Positions 1 to 11,632 of a stretch of DNA of 64,000 nt are shown here, piece by piece; the stretch's first letter is position 1; each line of letters starts with the position of its first letter. The notes beneath the pieces were generated by a model. It saw only the letters and a program-made list of their open reading frames with translations. It did not search any database and was not told where the DNA came from. The position numbers and the translations under genes were made by a program. Source of the stretch: Siphonodentalium dalli (Eukaryota > Mollusca > Scaphopoda > Gadilida > Siphonodentaliidae); contig CP136064.1 in the NCBI GenBank assembly GCA_032622095.1, positions 218,874,205 through 218,938,204 of the forward strand, written 5' to 3'.

Positions 1-774
1 TTAATGGACGAGCTGCTGGACATTCGTAAACTAGATGGTCGAGGGCGTACAGGGGGAAATTTCATTGATATGGAAGAAAAATTCCGATAAATATTAATAA
101 ATGGGACGTTTACGAAGGTTTTTATGGGGAAAGTCCTTGGCAGACAAAAACTCACGCCCATTGACACGGCTCGTGTAAGTGGAAATTGCACGTGGATTTT
201 GTAACAATTAACTAGGCTTATCCAGCTGTCCAGTACAGCTTTGTTCGAAATTAAACGTCGAAATACGCAAAAATATAATAAAATATTACGTTTTCGCTGT
301 AAATATAACTTAGTAAATATATACTGTCAACGCAATTATCTATTTTTGGCACGCATGAATTTTATGACTCGGGGAATTATCAATGTAATATCGTTCTGCC
401 CAGAAGAACAGTAACTCAATTATGACGTGTTTTATTTGAATGTGATAGATACAGCTGGTATGCAAATTAATATGCTGTCTTTTCTGACAAGGAATTGTAT
501 TACGTGCGGTTTAGAAGCACTATGCGGATGTTTGTTATTGTGAATGGTTGTTAGAAGCGAACTATTTCTCGAATAGTGATGCCCCGTGGGAGTTGGTTGT
601 GTATGAATTGGGAGATATGACCATTATACGTTCCGAATGTCGACTTGTGTTATAAAGTATAGTATAAAGTGACATTCGGAGAAATAGAAGCTCGAGGTAG
701 AACATTTAAAATTATAGATAACGCGGCTATCCACCAAGATTACTTCAATTATCTGGGATCTGGGTTTTTTTCAG
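1..774. other. Non-coding stretch before first exon
   Basis: No coding, repeat or RNA signal was recognised here. The last bases (about 757-774) are a pyrimidine-rich run ending in CAG, which reads as a 3' splice acceptor for the next feature, so part of this stretch may be an intron in a 5' untranslated region. Confidence 0.4.
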
Positions 775-950
775 TTTGTTTGCTAAAATGTGGTTTCCAG
801 CGCTGTTGGTCACTGTGTTGTGTGGTGCCATTGTTCACATCGTTTCGGGCAACCACGGTAACCAGACTCCAGCTGAACTGCTGACGAGATTACGCAACAT
901 GGAAAGGATCGTTAGCGACCTTCTGGCTCGGATCCCAGGGTCGTTGGGAG
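775..950 (+). CDS. First coding exon of a secreted protein (signal peptide plus short helix); rest of gene not found
   Basis: A T-rich tract ending in CAG at 774 looks like a splice acceptor. The first ATG is at 788-790. The exon ends at 950 against GTGAGA, a strong donor. The coding part is 163 nt, so it ends in phase 1. The first ~21 residues (MWFPALLVTVLCGAIVHIVS) are a typical signal peptide: hydrophobic core followed by small residues. The next ~33 residues hold a likely N-glycosylation site (NQT) and a heptad-like leucine/isoleucine helix, as seen at the N-termini of oligomeric secreted lectins. The outgoing phase matches the incoming phase of the FReD exons in this window, but those lie on the minus strand, so this exon belongs to another gene or a rearranged copy. 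No downstream exon was recognised. Secretion is well supported; the function is unknown. Confidence 0.6.
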
Positions 951-978
951 GTGAGATTTATATACTTAATCATATATG

Positions 979-1028
<50 letters not shown>

Positions 1029-1361
1029 GATCTGTTGCACTTCAATAAAACATATACCAGGCTGCAACTGTCGCTAGTAGCTATGTCATTTCACATAACA
1101 TGGGGCATTGCTCACACCTGCTGATGCTAATCAAAGCCAGGCACAATTGTCGTGATCCATCAAATTTCGCCACCCAGAAAAAAAACAACATTCGGCACGT
1201 TAGAGCCCGAAGCCGCTTTCGCACGCCGCCGCCGCCGCCGCCAGCCATATTGGCCACAAGCCGCCGCCAGCCATATTATCCTAACGTCAGCCACATGAAG
1301 AAAAAAACTCAGCCACCGCAATTTAAAAATGGCTGAACCATGTGCATACGTTATATATCAA
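951..1361 (+). other. Putative intron start with (TC)n and (GCC)n tracts
   Basis: Sequence following the donor at 951. It contains a pure (TC)22 microsatellite at 981-1025 and a (GCC)6 run at 1225-1242. A short unit, GCCGCCAGCCATATT-like, occurs twice (about 1237 and 1262). The 78-codon reading frame across this stretch is low-complexity and has no other coding support. Confidence 0.6.
981..1025 (+). repeat. (TC)n microsatellite
   Basis: Uninterrupted TC dinucleotides, about 22 copies, 30 bp downstream of the splice donor at 951. Confidence 0.95.
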
Positions 1362-1994
1362 GCACAACTGTAATTAGATCATGCCACGAATCTCTACTAC
1401 AGCTGACCCCCGTAGAGATCATATTCCACCAGTACAAAACACGGGAACTTTTTTTAAGTTTTGACAGAAAACCTTATTAAGTCGAAAAAAATAACGCGGG
1501 AAATGTATTTCTTTGTTAATACATGTTGCTTAATTATTTATTCATCGGTACGTGACGTTCCCAGCTCGAGATTACATTATTTACGTGACTTTTGAGACCC
1601 GATTCCGCGATAAATATTTATTTTATTCCCTGTCACGAAAATCATTGTTGTAAGCGACCCTGCGTAGCACTCACGATGGATTAATACACAATCCAATGCG
1701 ACGGTTGTCTCTGTTATCGGGGACACCGCGGACCGTAGGATACAAGTTTCTTCACAAAGGTGACACATACAAACGATTCATGCACGAAACAATGTTTTAC
1801 TCCAAATCAATGTCAATATACAGTAGATATATATATTGAGTATTAATCCAGCGCGAGTGTTACGCAGGGGGAGCTTGACCAGTTTTGCAACCGGTTCGGT
1901 TGAGGGAAGTTATACTTTTGGCCATCGACCAATCAGAATTGCTTCTGCGTTTGGTCGCTTAAGACAATGAATTTCGTGACAGGGAATGAACTAT

Positions 1995-2084
1995 ATAGAA
2001 TACACCCATAGTAGCCGAGAATACCAAATTTTCACCACGAGTGGTGAAAAATTTGTACTCTCGACTACTATGCGTGTATTTTAT
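1995..2084. repeat. 44-bp-arm hairpin inside FB1
   Basis: The arms at 1995-2038 and 2041-2084 are inverted copies separated by 2 bp, with only a few mismatches. The tip reads TTCACCACGAGTGGTGAA. It could be a tiny palindromic MITE or an abutting pair of element ends. Confidence 0.8.
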
Positions 2085-2487
2085 TTATGCCATAATTATT
2101 ATTTTTGATTTGTTCATCCAATTCAACTACTCAGATGTTTAGCCTACTTTGAATGTGTATCCACACCGAGAGACACAAACACGACGCTACAAGGAATGTG
2201 CGTCACGCGTAGTGATGCATATATATACGTCACAAGTGACGTCAGCCTGTTTCTGAGCGATCAGTCAATTTGTATTACCATTCATAATTATGTTTCCTAG
2301 TTTATATAACACTGGCAAGCTACAATGCTACATTTGATTGAAATGTAAGCAATTTTCCTCATATCTAATTTACATCATGACGACTTACAATTTTAAATCA
2401 ATGTGACATAGGAACTATTTTGCTAACTACGATGTAGTTCTACTATGGGTATAAACGTTTAACACATGAAATTACGTTTGAAAATTT

Positions 2488-2546
2488 ACACCCACAGTAG
2501 AAATTTATACCCACAGTAGGAAGCTGTTTACCCACAGTAGGGTGTA
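2488..2546 (+). repeat. Clustered ACCCACAGTAG motif
   Basis: ACCCACAGTAG occurs three times at about 20-bp spacing. A close inverted version (CTACTATGGGT) lies at about 2440, and related copies sit in the hairpin arms at 2009 and 2067. The motif is thus repeated in both orientations through the interior of FB1. Confidence 0.7.
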
Positions 2547-2856
2547 AAGATGAAGTTTACAAAATGGGTGTTATACACACAATAGAACAGGCAATTATGG
2601 TATAAAAATATTTATCGCGGAATCGGATCTCAAAAGTCCCGTAAATAATGTAATCTCGAACAGGGAACTTGATGAATAAATCATTAAGCAACAGGTATTA
2701 ACAAAGAAATACATTCCCCGCATTATTTTTTCGACTTAATAAGGTTCACTGTCAAAACTTAAAAAAAGTTCCCGGGTTTTGTACTGGTGGAATATGATCT
2801 CTACGGGCGTCAGCTGGAGTAGAGATTCATGACATGATCTAAACTGTACTGTGAAT

Positions 2857-3344
2857 CACAAAGATCTAAACCGCATTGATAATATCGGCATACATGTCTT
2901 ATGGACACTGCTTGTTTGTTATATTATCAGAACACATGGGCCTCTCAATGTGGAATAGACTATTCCAATGCATGCTTTCATCTGAATGGGAGCATCCATT
3001 CAGAATTGAAACTTGAAAGGGTTAAAATATGAATTGTTTATTTCGACACGACTCAGTCTCAAACAATGCTGGCATTTGTCAATATATGCACATAATCTGT
3101 AGAATAGAATAGAAAATAGTTTGAAATAATATATAAGGATTCATCCTTCAATGGTGCATGCATATATCGTAAGATGTCAGTGATGATAGCAGTCTGAAGT
3201 CGACAGAAGTCCCAATGTGACTTATAGGCCTACCGATTAGGTGGGAATCTACATAGTACATTCTTGCAGTTTTTTAAGCATTTGTGGTGAACCCGTATAT
3301 TTCCAGACCACATGCACGTATTCTATTTGGTGTTGGCCGGGATT
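2857..3344. other. No recognisable feature
   Basis: AT-rich sequence between two foldback elements. No ORF with coding support, splice-flanked exon or repeat was recognised. Confidence 0.4.
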
Positions 3345-5255
3345 TTCCATAATAGAGACCTTTCGCAAAATCACGAATACGATTACGGATGTGGTATATT
3401 GTCCTAGTATAAGGTTGACTACATCACAATTTACTCACGGTGGCTAATTGGTGAGACGGCATATGCCCAACTATATTCAGTTGGAATATGCACTGGGAAG
3501 GATCTATTCCTCGAAATGTGGTGCTCTCCCGAGCAATATTTACGTGCTTAGCGAGCAAATATTCCGGTGTTCTGTCACATTTTGCTCATTGTGCGACAGA
3601 GATGACATGCGTGGGTAATAAACACGCATTTTAGTAATGTTCTAAACGCAAATATTGGACGAATGTATACGGGATGGACGATGCAAAGAAGTTGAGTAAT
3701 ATATGTTGTAATATTATGCCACAATATTGGCATACTGCCCAGTAATATAAATAAATTACTCTATATTTTGCGTTTTTTGGGAAATTCGTCACTTCAACGG
3801 CGTATTACCGACTTAATACTGAATACTGTATATTGTAACTTTGAATGCCTGTTCCTCAATACATTCCGGAAGTCAATGCAACATGAAAATATCATTAATA
3901 ACATACCAAATCGAAGAAAACGACCATAAAATAGGTCTACATGTGTATTCCGGTGGTTTACTGAGTCATTCCGGTGCTTTGTGAGTTGAATAATCGTTAT
4001 TCCGGTGCTGAAATCCTACTAAAACGACCTCGTATAAAGCCACATTGGTGATTATTTGTTCAGAAATTATAATACAAACCATGCCGGGATACAAATGACG
4101 TAGCTCACCCGTTCTGTAGATAATATAACGTCAATTATTTTGACAATACGCTTATGCTCACAAAATAGTCCTATAAGAACACCATATAATGTATTTTCCT
4201 GCTGACATTGCGGGGACAGTTTGTCAAAGAATAATGCAAGTTATAAATGGGGCGAACGAATTAGCTCGTCCACGGACGGATATCAGGACATGCTAGAATA
4301 GGGATTCATGGTATGATGTCCGTCCGCTGACGAGTTTATTACTTCACCCATGCATGAATACACACCTTCACGTTATAATTTTTACAGTTTCATGTTTTTA
4401 TTCTTCAGAAATGGCGATGCTACTTTACATGAAACATGATATTTGTGAACACTGGTGCAACAGTTTCTGTTGGGGATATAACAAGGATAATGACCTATTA
4501 ATTGCCATAAACCAACCAACTATGTCACATTCCGATTGGCCACAATTACAGTTACACAATAAAAATACGTTCGACAATCATTTCCTGAACAAGAATTGAG
4601 CGTTTGTTATCAATTATATCCAATAGAACACATGGAAATAATTATAGATTACATAGTTCATTCATATACTCCCCATTGCGTTTGCTACCCCTGAAATACG
4701 TGATTAAACGAACAAAGTATGCCTTTATGGACGTATATGCGACGCAAAATAACATATTAAGTTTATTACCCCCTAACCAACGCATAATATTTAGTATTTA
4801 TTCGCTTTTTTGCTTGTTATAGCACAATACATGATCCTGGGGGGAGCACTTGACTATTGGGAGAGCACTGAGCACTCTGTAAAGTATCGGAATATAATTA
4901 TAAAATGTCGATTTACGGGCATTCCTATGGGATTTCTTACATTTTCTCACATATCAATGTGAACATCAATATAAATAATCCATTGGTTAAAAGAAACCTG
5001 CGATATACTTACATAATCTGTAATTTTTCTTCACTTTTGTGCGGCGAAAATAAAAAATCCCCAGTAAAGCACCGGAATGTTACGATAAAAATTGCTCAAA
5101 AAATTGATAGAGCACCACATTTCGAGGAATAGATCCTCCACGGTGCCCGTGCGTAAAGATTGAATTTTGGCTGTACATTGTATACTGGCAAGATATTTCC
5201 ATATCCGTAATCGTATTTCGTGATTTTGCGAAAGGTCTCTAATGGCAAAAATAAA
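3345..5255. mobile_element. Foldback element FB2, non-coding
   Basis: The left arm (about 3352-3560) and the inverted right arm (about 5070-5247) share a block beginning GAGACCTTTCGCAAAATCAC and a block GGATCTATTCCTCGAAATGT. The middle part of the arms has diverged. The interior repeats a short ATTCCGGTGCTTT motif, or its complement AAAGCACCGGAAT, at about 3567, 3947, 3973, 4002, 4878 and 5065. ORFs inside are short, AT-rich and unconvincing. This is a long-TIR, non-autonomous DNA element of unknown superfamily. Confidence 0.65.
4265..4334. repeat. Imperfect hairpin inside FB2
   Basis: CTCGTCCACGGACGGATATC on the left is answered by an inverted copy ending CCGCTGACGAG on the right, with a ~17-bp loop. 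Confidence 0.65.
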
Positions 5256-7149
5256 CGAAGGACTTGGGGTCTATAACTGGGGATTAGGACAATTTCGGAC
5301 ACGAAAATACGCTGAATGATAACGTCTCAGCCGGCTGAGCCGCCATATTTCAGCCACGAATGCCGTGATAGAGCCGGCTTAGCTTGTTAACCACCCACGA
5401 AATTGGTTGAGCCAATATGTTGTGGCTTCGGGGTCTACGGCACGTAAATCTATCATTTGTAAACTCTTCTTCTGAGCCAATATTTCAACGAAGAATGGAG
5501 AAATATCGATATTTATTTTAGTTAATCATTCTTCAGTGTTCAGTACATATTGCTACACATGTTTTCCTGGGTAAAGTTCACAATTTATATTTCAAAAAGC
5601 ATTAAATATACTTACGCTCTCTCTTAATTCTATAGGAAGCTCTCTCTTAATCATATAGGATTTAAGTATTATGGGTAGAGTAAATGTTTGTTCTTGGGAA
5701 CATGTATGATTGTATGTAATATAAGTTATATTATTATCCACCACTTAACAAACACCATTTCCGATTGGGCAAAAGTCGATACGTGATAGTCCTCGAAAAA
5801 GTCATATTGGACTCCCGAAAGTCATATTGGACTCCAGACTACAATATCACTTTTTTATTGGGACTCCGTGACGTCACGAATTAACTCTATTGCCAAATGA
5901 ATCGGTGAAATTGTGATGCGCGCGCAACACTGATGGATTTTAGCAGACGTTTCACTTCCGCATTGAGTTTTTTTTTCTCACTTCCGTGTTTACTTTTCCA
6001 AATTATGCTTTCTGATGATCAATATACAGGCTTTTATAGAGAATTAAGTGCCGACAAATGCCAAAAATAACCACAAGTTTTATTCCCAAAATTTGGATAA
6101 ACATACAGATGGATAATAAAAATGTCATTATACAATGTTGTGTACAGTATGAGTTTTCTTGTACTCTTCCAGGTTGTGGTGAAAAGTCATATTGGACTGC
6201 GGTAATATGTGCATACATCCTTCCCCTCCTTCCCCTATCATTCTGGTCTATCACCATACCAAACCACATCAAAATTCGACAACCGACACTTAACTTATAT
6301 TGCAAAAACTTTGTACGGACTGAATTTCGAACAGGGCCCATAACTCTGGTAGGCATTGATGGCCACAACCCGTGATATTATGCATATTCGTTCCCCATTT
6401 CTGGTCCATCACCATGCCATAGGGCATCAAAATATTGACAACCGACTCTTGAGTTATAATGCAAAATATTTGTACGGACGGACGCATGCACGGACGGCTC
6501 GAGACGTCAACTATACACCCGCCGACTAATATCGGGGGGGGGGGTATAATAACCATATATCTATGTGTATACCTAACTAAAAACAATTCCCCTCCCCCAC
6601 CCACCCCGGTGGATAAGACCAAAGAGTTCTTTGGTCATGCACAAATAATTGTGGAACCCCTGACCTGTTTACCACTATTTACACTGGCCAGTGTTCTCTG
6701 CCAGACACAACACACTCGATATATTAAGGCTATAATGGGGTATATAGGACGATTTGTGACATAGTGTACATACACAATGCTTTATTATTGTTGTTAGATA
6801 CTGAAAACACCAGGAAACACCTGGAAATACAGTTTATTTTTCGTTTTTCTTATCTGTGTTTACCAATTAAGCATGTTATTGCTTGAGTCTTACTGGTACA
6901 CAGCAAGAGTTTGCACCAAAAAAAGGATAGTGGAATGGGATTGATAGGCAGTTAGCACAGTTATTGAAGTTCTAACGGCTAACAAAAAAACTCTGAAATT
7001 TTGATAAAAACATGAAAAAGGGGGGTGGGTCCCCAAAATTTTGGAGGAAAACAAATATTTTTGTTTGCACAAATGGGGTGATGGGTCCCTCGGGGTCGGA
7101 AAAAAACTTTTTGGGCCCTATATGTGCAATTTTTGTCCAGACCCCCCTG
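5256..7149. other. Intergenic repeats, no gene
   Basis: Short local duplications are present: CTCTCTTAAT twice at about 5620-5650, and AAAGTCATATTGGACT at 5809 and 5817-5835, again near 6183. A diverged tandem pair lies at 6241-6480 (separate entry), followed by a G run of about 11 at 6534. The ORFs at 6003-6375 and 6290-6764 lie across these repeats on both strands and are not supported as genes. The 6780-7150 stretch abuts the broken end of the LINE at 7150 and was not recognised. Confidence 0.45.
6241..6480 (+). repeat. Two diverged copies of an ~158-bp unit
   Basis: The copies run about 6241-6320 and 6398-6480. Both contain CTGGTC-ATCACCAT-CC, then CATCAAAAT, GACAACCGAC, and end TTTGTACGGAC. 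The linker carries a 'cccataactctggtaggcattgatgg'-like phrase related in style to the GAGTTACGGCCCTTG repeats at 39.9 and 43 kb. Confidence 0.65.
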
Positions 7150-8938
7150 CATATATAGACCAATTTTTAACTTATATAAATCCGAGACTTTATAAAATAT
7201 TATACTCTTCTTGAATAAGGGATCTGTATGACTATTATATCTCCTATTATGAATGACTCGAATTGCTTTTTTCTGAAGTTTTGTCAATTTATTGAGTGTT
7301 TTCGAGTTTCCCCAAATTTCCATACCATATAACAGGTGACTATGCACCAAACAGTGATACAATTGACTTAGGCTTCTTTCAGGAAGAAAGTTTTTAGCTC
7401 TATTAATAGCATATATAGCCCTCGACATCTCATTTTCAACAGCAGATACATGGTAATTAAATGTTAATTCTCATCAATATGAATACCAAGGAACCTAAAT
7501 GATTTCTCATCACAATTGTTCCCGATTCGGTCAATACTTTGGCCATTTATATTGAGATGATATCTATGGCACTCAAGATTTCCATCAACGGGATGAAACA
7601 ATATGTAATTGGTTTTTTTTAGTATTTAGAGACAATTTATTAACTTTACACCATTTATTAAGTGATTCTAGCTGATTATCTGTGAATTCAAAAAGGGTTT
7701 CCAGGTCTTTGTTTGATGAGTAAACAGTTGTTTCATCTGCAAAGGAGAAAAGAGACAATTTAGTACTACGATGCATATCGTTAACATAGATAAGGAAAAG
7801 TATCTGGCCCAGTACTAATACTTGAGGGACACCGGTTACAACTGGTTGTTTGGATGATATATAGCCATCCATATTTACATATTGGTATCTATCATTAAGG
7901 TAACTGGCAAACCATTTTTTCATGTTTCCCCTGATGCCATAGAAGTCTAATTTAGCTAATAGTATATCATGATCTAAAGTATCAAAGGCTTTTGAAAAGT
8001 CAATAAAGGTTGCCAGAGTACTGTCTTTTCTTGTTTTATCATTGTTTTTGGCAACATCGCTTAGTAGCTTAAGTATGGGGTGGACAGTTGAATGACCTTT
8101 TCGAAAGCCATATTGGTCATTATAAAATTTATCAGCAAAGATATCTACTAATCGTATGCAAACCACTTTCTCAAGTATTTTTGAAAAGACCGGAAGGATA
8201 CTTTTCTATTGATTTGATATCATTAGATTTGTATAACGGAATAACTCCAGCTACTTTCATGTTATTTGGAACAACACCTTTTTCTATTGAAATATTTATT
8301 ATGTGGCATAATGGAGATAATATTTCACTAATAACACTTTCTATTAGAGCAGTTGACATTCCATCTTTATCTTTACTATTTTTTTTATTTATCATTTTAA
8401 CAATATCATTTAGTTCATGTACAGTTGTAGGTCGAACACACATGCTTCTGACAGAGGGAATATCCAAGTATTCCGAAAATTCTGATTTGGAATTACTATC
8501 TATTTGTTCTTGTTCCCGAACACAAACAGTAGAAACAAATTTGTTAAATTTCTCAGCCACACTTTTTTTATGTTGTGTAATTATGCCATTTATGTCAAAG
8601 CTCTGGGGATAATGTTGTTTTTTACTACTCTGTTGGGTGACCCCTCTCAATACTTCCCATGTTTTTTTCATATCAGACTTATGAGAGTTCAAGAGATTTT
8701 CATAATAAGACTTTTTTGTGTTTCTTTTGATTCGGTTAAAGTATTTACAATAGTGTTTATACTGTAGAATCTTACAATTAGTTGGATCTCTCAATTGTTC
8801 CCTGTACAATTTCTCTTTATGTATTGATGAATTCAGGAGACCATCTGTCATCCATGGTTGTCGTTTTATGTATTTACGTGTGAGTTTAACTTCTTTTAGT
8901 GGGAAGGCAATATTAAAAGAATTAGTGAAAATCTTCAT
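7150..8938 (-). pseudogene. LINE-A reverse transcriptase, frameshifted
   Basis: The linker (8938-8171) leads into RT. The usual YRPISLLP-type block is damaged by a deletion near 8200, where the frame reads EKYPSGLFKN and stops. The next piece carries QYGFRKGHST, TFIDFSKAFDTLDHDIL and GIRGNMKKWFASYLNDR. The motif normally GVPQGSVLGP reads GVPQVLVLGQ. The catalytic FADDT reads FADET, so one of the metal-binding aspartates is lost. The last piece has HLLYGMEIWG and KLQKKAIRVI, typical of the thumb of Jockey/CR1-type elements. After about residue 90 of this piece the reading frame enters unrelated repeat. These lesions make reverse transcription impossible. Confidence 0.85.
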
Positions 8939-9208
8939 AAAAGTGTTATATGTATAATTGGTGTCATTTTAATGAAAAATGGCGTCATAGCTTCTTAGTT
9001 TTTGGCTGTTGGTTCGCCTTGTGAGTAGTAGTTTCACGATAAAAACATTCCAAAATGATCACTAACATCAGCCAAAATTATCCCAGATTGAAAAGCAGAT
9101 AAATGGTCATTGGTGAGTATTTGATCAATCAGAGTTGCCGTATATGCGGTTACTCTTTATGGTCTAACAATAGTTGGTAAAAAACCTTCAGCAAAGACTA
9201 TATATGAA

Positions 9209-9879
9209 TTAATTTGTTTTTACATGTAATCCAAATTTAAGAGGATTAATATTAAAGTCCCCCATTAAAAAAGCTTTTTCTTTCATAGTCTTTATGAATC
9301 TGTCAATGTCTGCTTTAGGTTGTGTGTTAGGTCTATAAATAATTCCTACAATATAATATTTTTTATGAGATTCATTAATTTCTATGAACAGTGACTCAAA
9401 GATGTGCGGAAGAAATAGAGATAATTCCTCCCTAATTTTATAATTAATGTCTTTCCTAATGTAAAGCCCTACTCCTCCTCTGGAATCGTCATCATCTGGT
9501 CTACATCTCTTTATAAGAGGATGATAGTCATCTAAAGGAAAATTAATGTTATCCGGAGCTCGAAATATTTCAGTAAGTCCTACATGTATTATACCAAATT
9601 TATCTTTTTTGTTTTGAAGTTCAAACATTAAAGAATTGAAAGCATCCAATTACTGTTTAAACTTTGACAATTCAAATTAAACAATGACAATCGACTCTTG
9701 TCATCAGAAATCGTATTGTTGTATTCTTCAGGTGAGAAGTATTGTGTAGAATCTAGCCCGCTCAAGGGATTATCATTAATATCATTCCGCATATCGGAGC
9801 CCATTTGATATTTATTTATGAAGTCATAGTTATCATATCGTTCTATCTCATCAAATCCAATGGTATTTTGATCAACCAT
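9209..9879 (-). pseudogene. LINE-A N-terminus and APE-type endonuclease, frameshifted
   Basis: The 5' piece (9879-9628) ends in FNLNCQSLNSN, the usual opening of an endonuclease domain. The frame then shifts, and the second piece (to 9209) carries GLTEIF, the SRGGVGLYI motif, and YYIVGIIYRP followed by FLMGDFNINPL, the catalytic D-x-N region. The C-terminal SDH motif is absent. These are recognised landmarks of the exonuclease-endonuclease-phosphatase fold in non-LTR elements. The domain would nick target DNA in an active element; here it is broken. Confidence 0.85.
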
Positions 9880-9960
9880 TGGGAAAAATAAAAAATGTAA
9901 TGAGGAAAATTCTAGCAGTCATTTCACTTACATAAATATGATAGAGTAGTCTATAGGGTC

Positions 9961-11479
9961 TCAGAGTCGGAAATTCATGAATAAACATTGCATAATTATT
10001 ATCAACACAAGATATCATATGAAAATAAAAATACTTCCAGTTACACCACATTTAAATGTCCAGTGGGTATTCTCGCCTCTAGTGCTATACAAGAGATGGT
10101 TCAGAACATTCGTGAACTGAGTATAGGATCAATATCGTTGGTAGCACTCAATGTGTTCTTCAACTTCATGATGAAATCTATGTCTGCAAAGGCATATTTA
10201 ATAGCATATTGAGTTATTTATATATGACATTATTAGTACTGTTTAGTCTATTTGTGTTACGTAAAATTATGATTGAAAGTATTGCTGTGAAAGTATAGGT
10301 GTCTGCCATCAAAGCGGCAGCCTTCCTTGGAATTCCTGTTTCTGACCAGAATGATTATTCATTTCGTTTGTTATATTTTAGTCATCATTGTTGTAAGAAA
10401 TCAATATACATATTTTTTATTATAAAGTTTAACCAAGAATAAGAATATGTAGAGCTGCTTAAACTATTATTCATTAATATATTGAGTGATCTTACCCATA
10501 TATCATAGTCCATTATAAAACAACAGGTTAAGCATTCAATAGTATTTGTAAAGTAATAATTTGACCCCTCCATGATGGGAGCCGAACAAATGCAGCGCCA
10601 TACCGCATCAGTGCAAATCCCACCACAAAGGGATTAACTGTATGATTATAACAGCCAAAATTTAAAGTATATTCATGGGTACATGTAGGTAAATACTTAT
10701 ACTATTTGATGCCAAACAAGTGATGATTGGTACCAAACATTGAAGAATACCTCCCTCCCATCAACTGGTGGATTCGAGTCAAGTAACCTTATTTCTCTGT
10801 TGATAAAAAACTACGCATATATTTCGGAGGTAAGGAACAAGTAACCCTAAACCCCTTAACCCAATGCCCTAATCTTAGTCATAAATTTTGTATTTTAATA
10901 TCTCAAGTACTGTTGATGGTAAAGGGTTATAATTTTCAGCCGAAGCAAACTTAACCCCCAATGACTCCCCTTCCCGAAAAATTGGAAATGGAAGGTAGAG
11001 TCTAGGGGAAATTTGCCCTTAAGTAACCATGGTTAGAGAGACATAGTTTACCCCTATGCCACAGTCCTTCACAAAACTAGAACGCCTTCATCAAGATTAC
11101 TATGTTTCGGGGAGATTGAACCACTTTCAAATTTGGTTGAACTTTGGTAATCCCTTAAAATACCATTTATGATCCAAAAGTGTTGATACAAAATGAAAAG
11201 ACTACATATTATGGCTGTTATTTAAATAGGTATATAGAAATGCGAAAGTGGAAGGGCTGTTAAAAGGAAGTATAACTCTCATGACTCAAATGAACCAGTG
11301 AGGAGGGGAGGGGCATTGAAAACAAGCCACACTCCCAACCAAATCCCGAAAAATCTACCCACATCTCTGTCACAACTAAATAACATATATTTAACTCAAT
11401 GATTTTTCACCAAATCAGTTAATACCAAATTTATGTAACTCAAATAATTTTCCGTCCAATCATATCAATGATCACTTGT
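9961..11479. other. No recognisable gene
   Basis: AT-rich sequence. The ORFs at 9988-10212 and 10385-10573 have no motif. A GGATTCGAGTC string at about 10770 resembles a tRNA B box, but no cloverleaf could be drawn. This 1.5 kb separates LINE-A from the ORF1 relic, so the two need not be one element. Confidence 0.4.
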
Positions 11480-11632
11480 ACCAGGTACCGTAATTAAATA
11501 AATGTCCAACACAATCAACACCTTAGTTATAGTTCAGAAATCAACCGCTCTGATACAAAGTACCATAAATGAATAAATGTTCATCAGAATCAACACCTCA
11601 GATATAGTTCAGAAGTCAACCGCTCTGATGCA
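11480..11632 (+). repeat. Two-copy tandem repeat, ~75-bp unit
   Basis: Both copies contain GTACCATAAATGAATAAATG-like sequence, then AATCAACACCT, ATAGTTCAGAA, TCAACCGCTCTGAT. The second copy abuts the 3' end of the ORF1 relic on the minus strand and may be part of that element's untranslated region. Confidence 0.75.

Larger units (their letters stand above)
1362..2856. mobile_element. Foldback (long-TIR) element FB1, non-coding
   Basis: The left arm (about 1362-1625) and right arm (about 2597-2856) are long inverted copies. For example, AGATCATGCCACGAATCTCT on the left answers AGAGATTCATGACATGATCT on the right, and both arms carry the same GATTCCGCGATAAATATTTA stretch in opposite orientations. 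The interior has no recognisable ORF. It holds a second inverted pair (about 1620-1650 against 1964-1992, around TTTCGTGACAGGGAAT), a near-perfect 90-bp hairpin and several ACCCACAGTAG motifs, so it may be a nest of smaller elements. Superfamily not assignable; terminal bases and target-site duplication are not clear. Confidence 0.7.
7150..9960 (-). mobile_element. Decayed non-LTR retrotransposon LINE-A (APE-type endonuclease plus RT)
   Basis: One degenerate element in the order expected for an APE-type LINE on the minus strand: N-terminal leader and endonuclease (9879-9209), linker and RT fingers (8938-8171), RT palm (8166-7585), then RT thumb and start of the C-terminal region (7428 to about 7150). 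Frame changes separate each block. The C-terminal end and 3' UTR are missing; foreign sequence begins at about 7150. The family style resembles the Jockey/CR1 group, but the clade is an inference. The element cannot be active. Confidence 0.85.

Noticed and set aside
6003-6764. Overlapping ORFs of 101-121 codons on both strands
   Set aside because: They cover a tandem repeat pair and a G run; no domain and mutually antisense.
10749-10790. GGATTCGAGTC, tRNA B-box-like string
   Set aside because: No A box at the right distance and no acceptor or anticodon stems could be paired.
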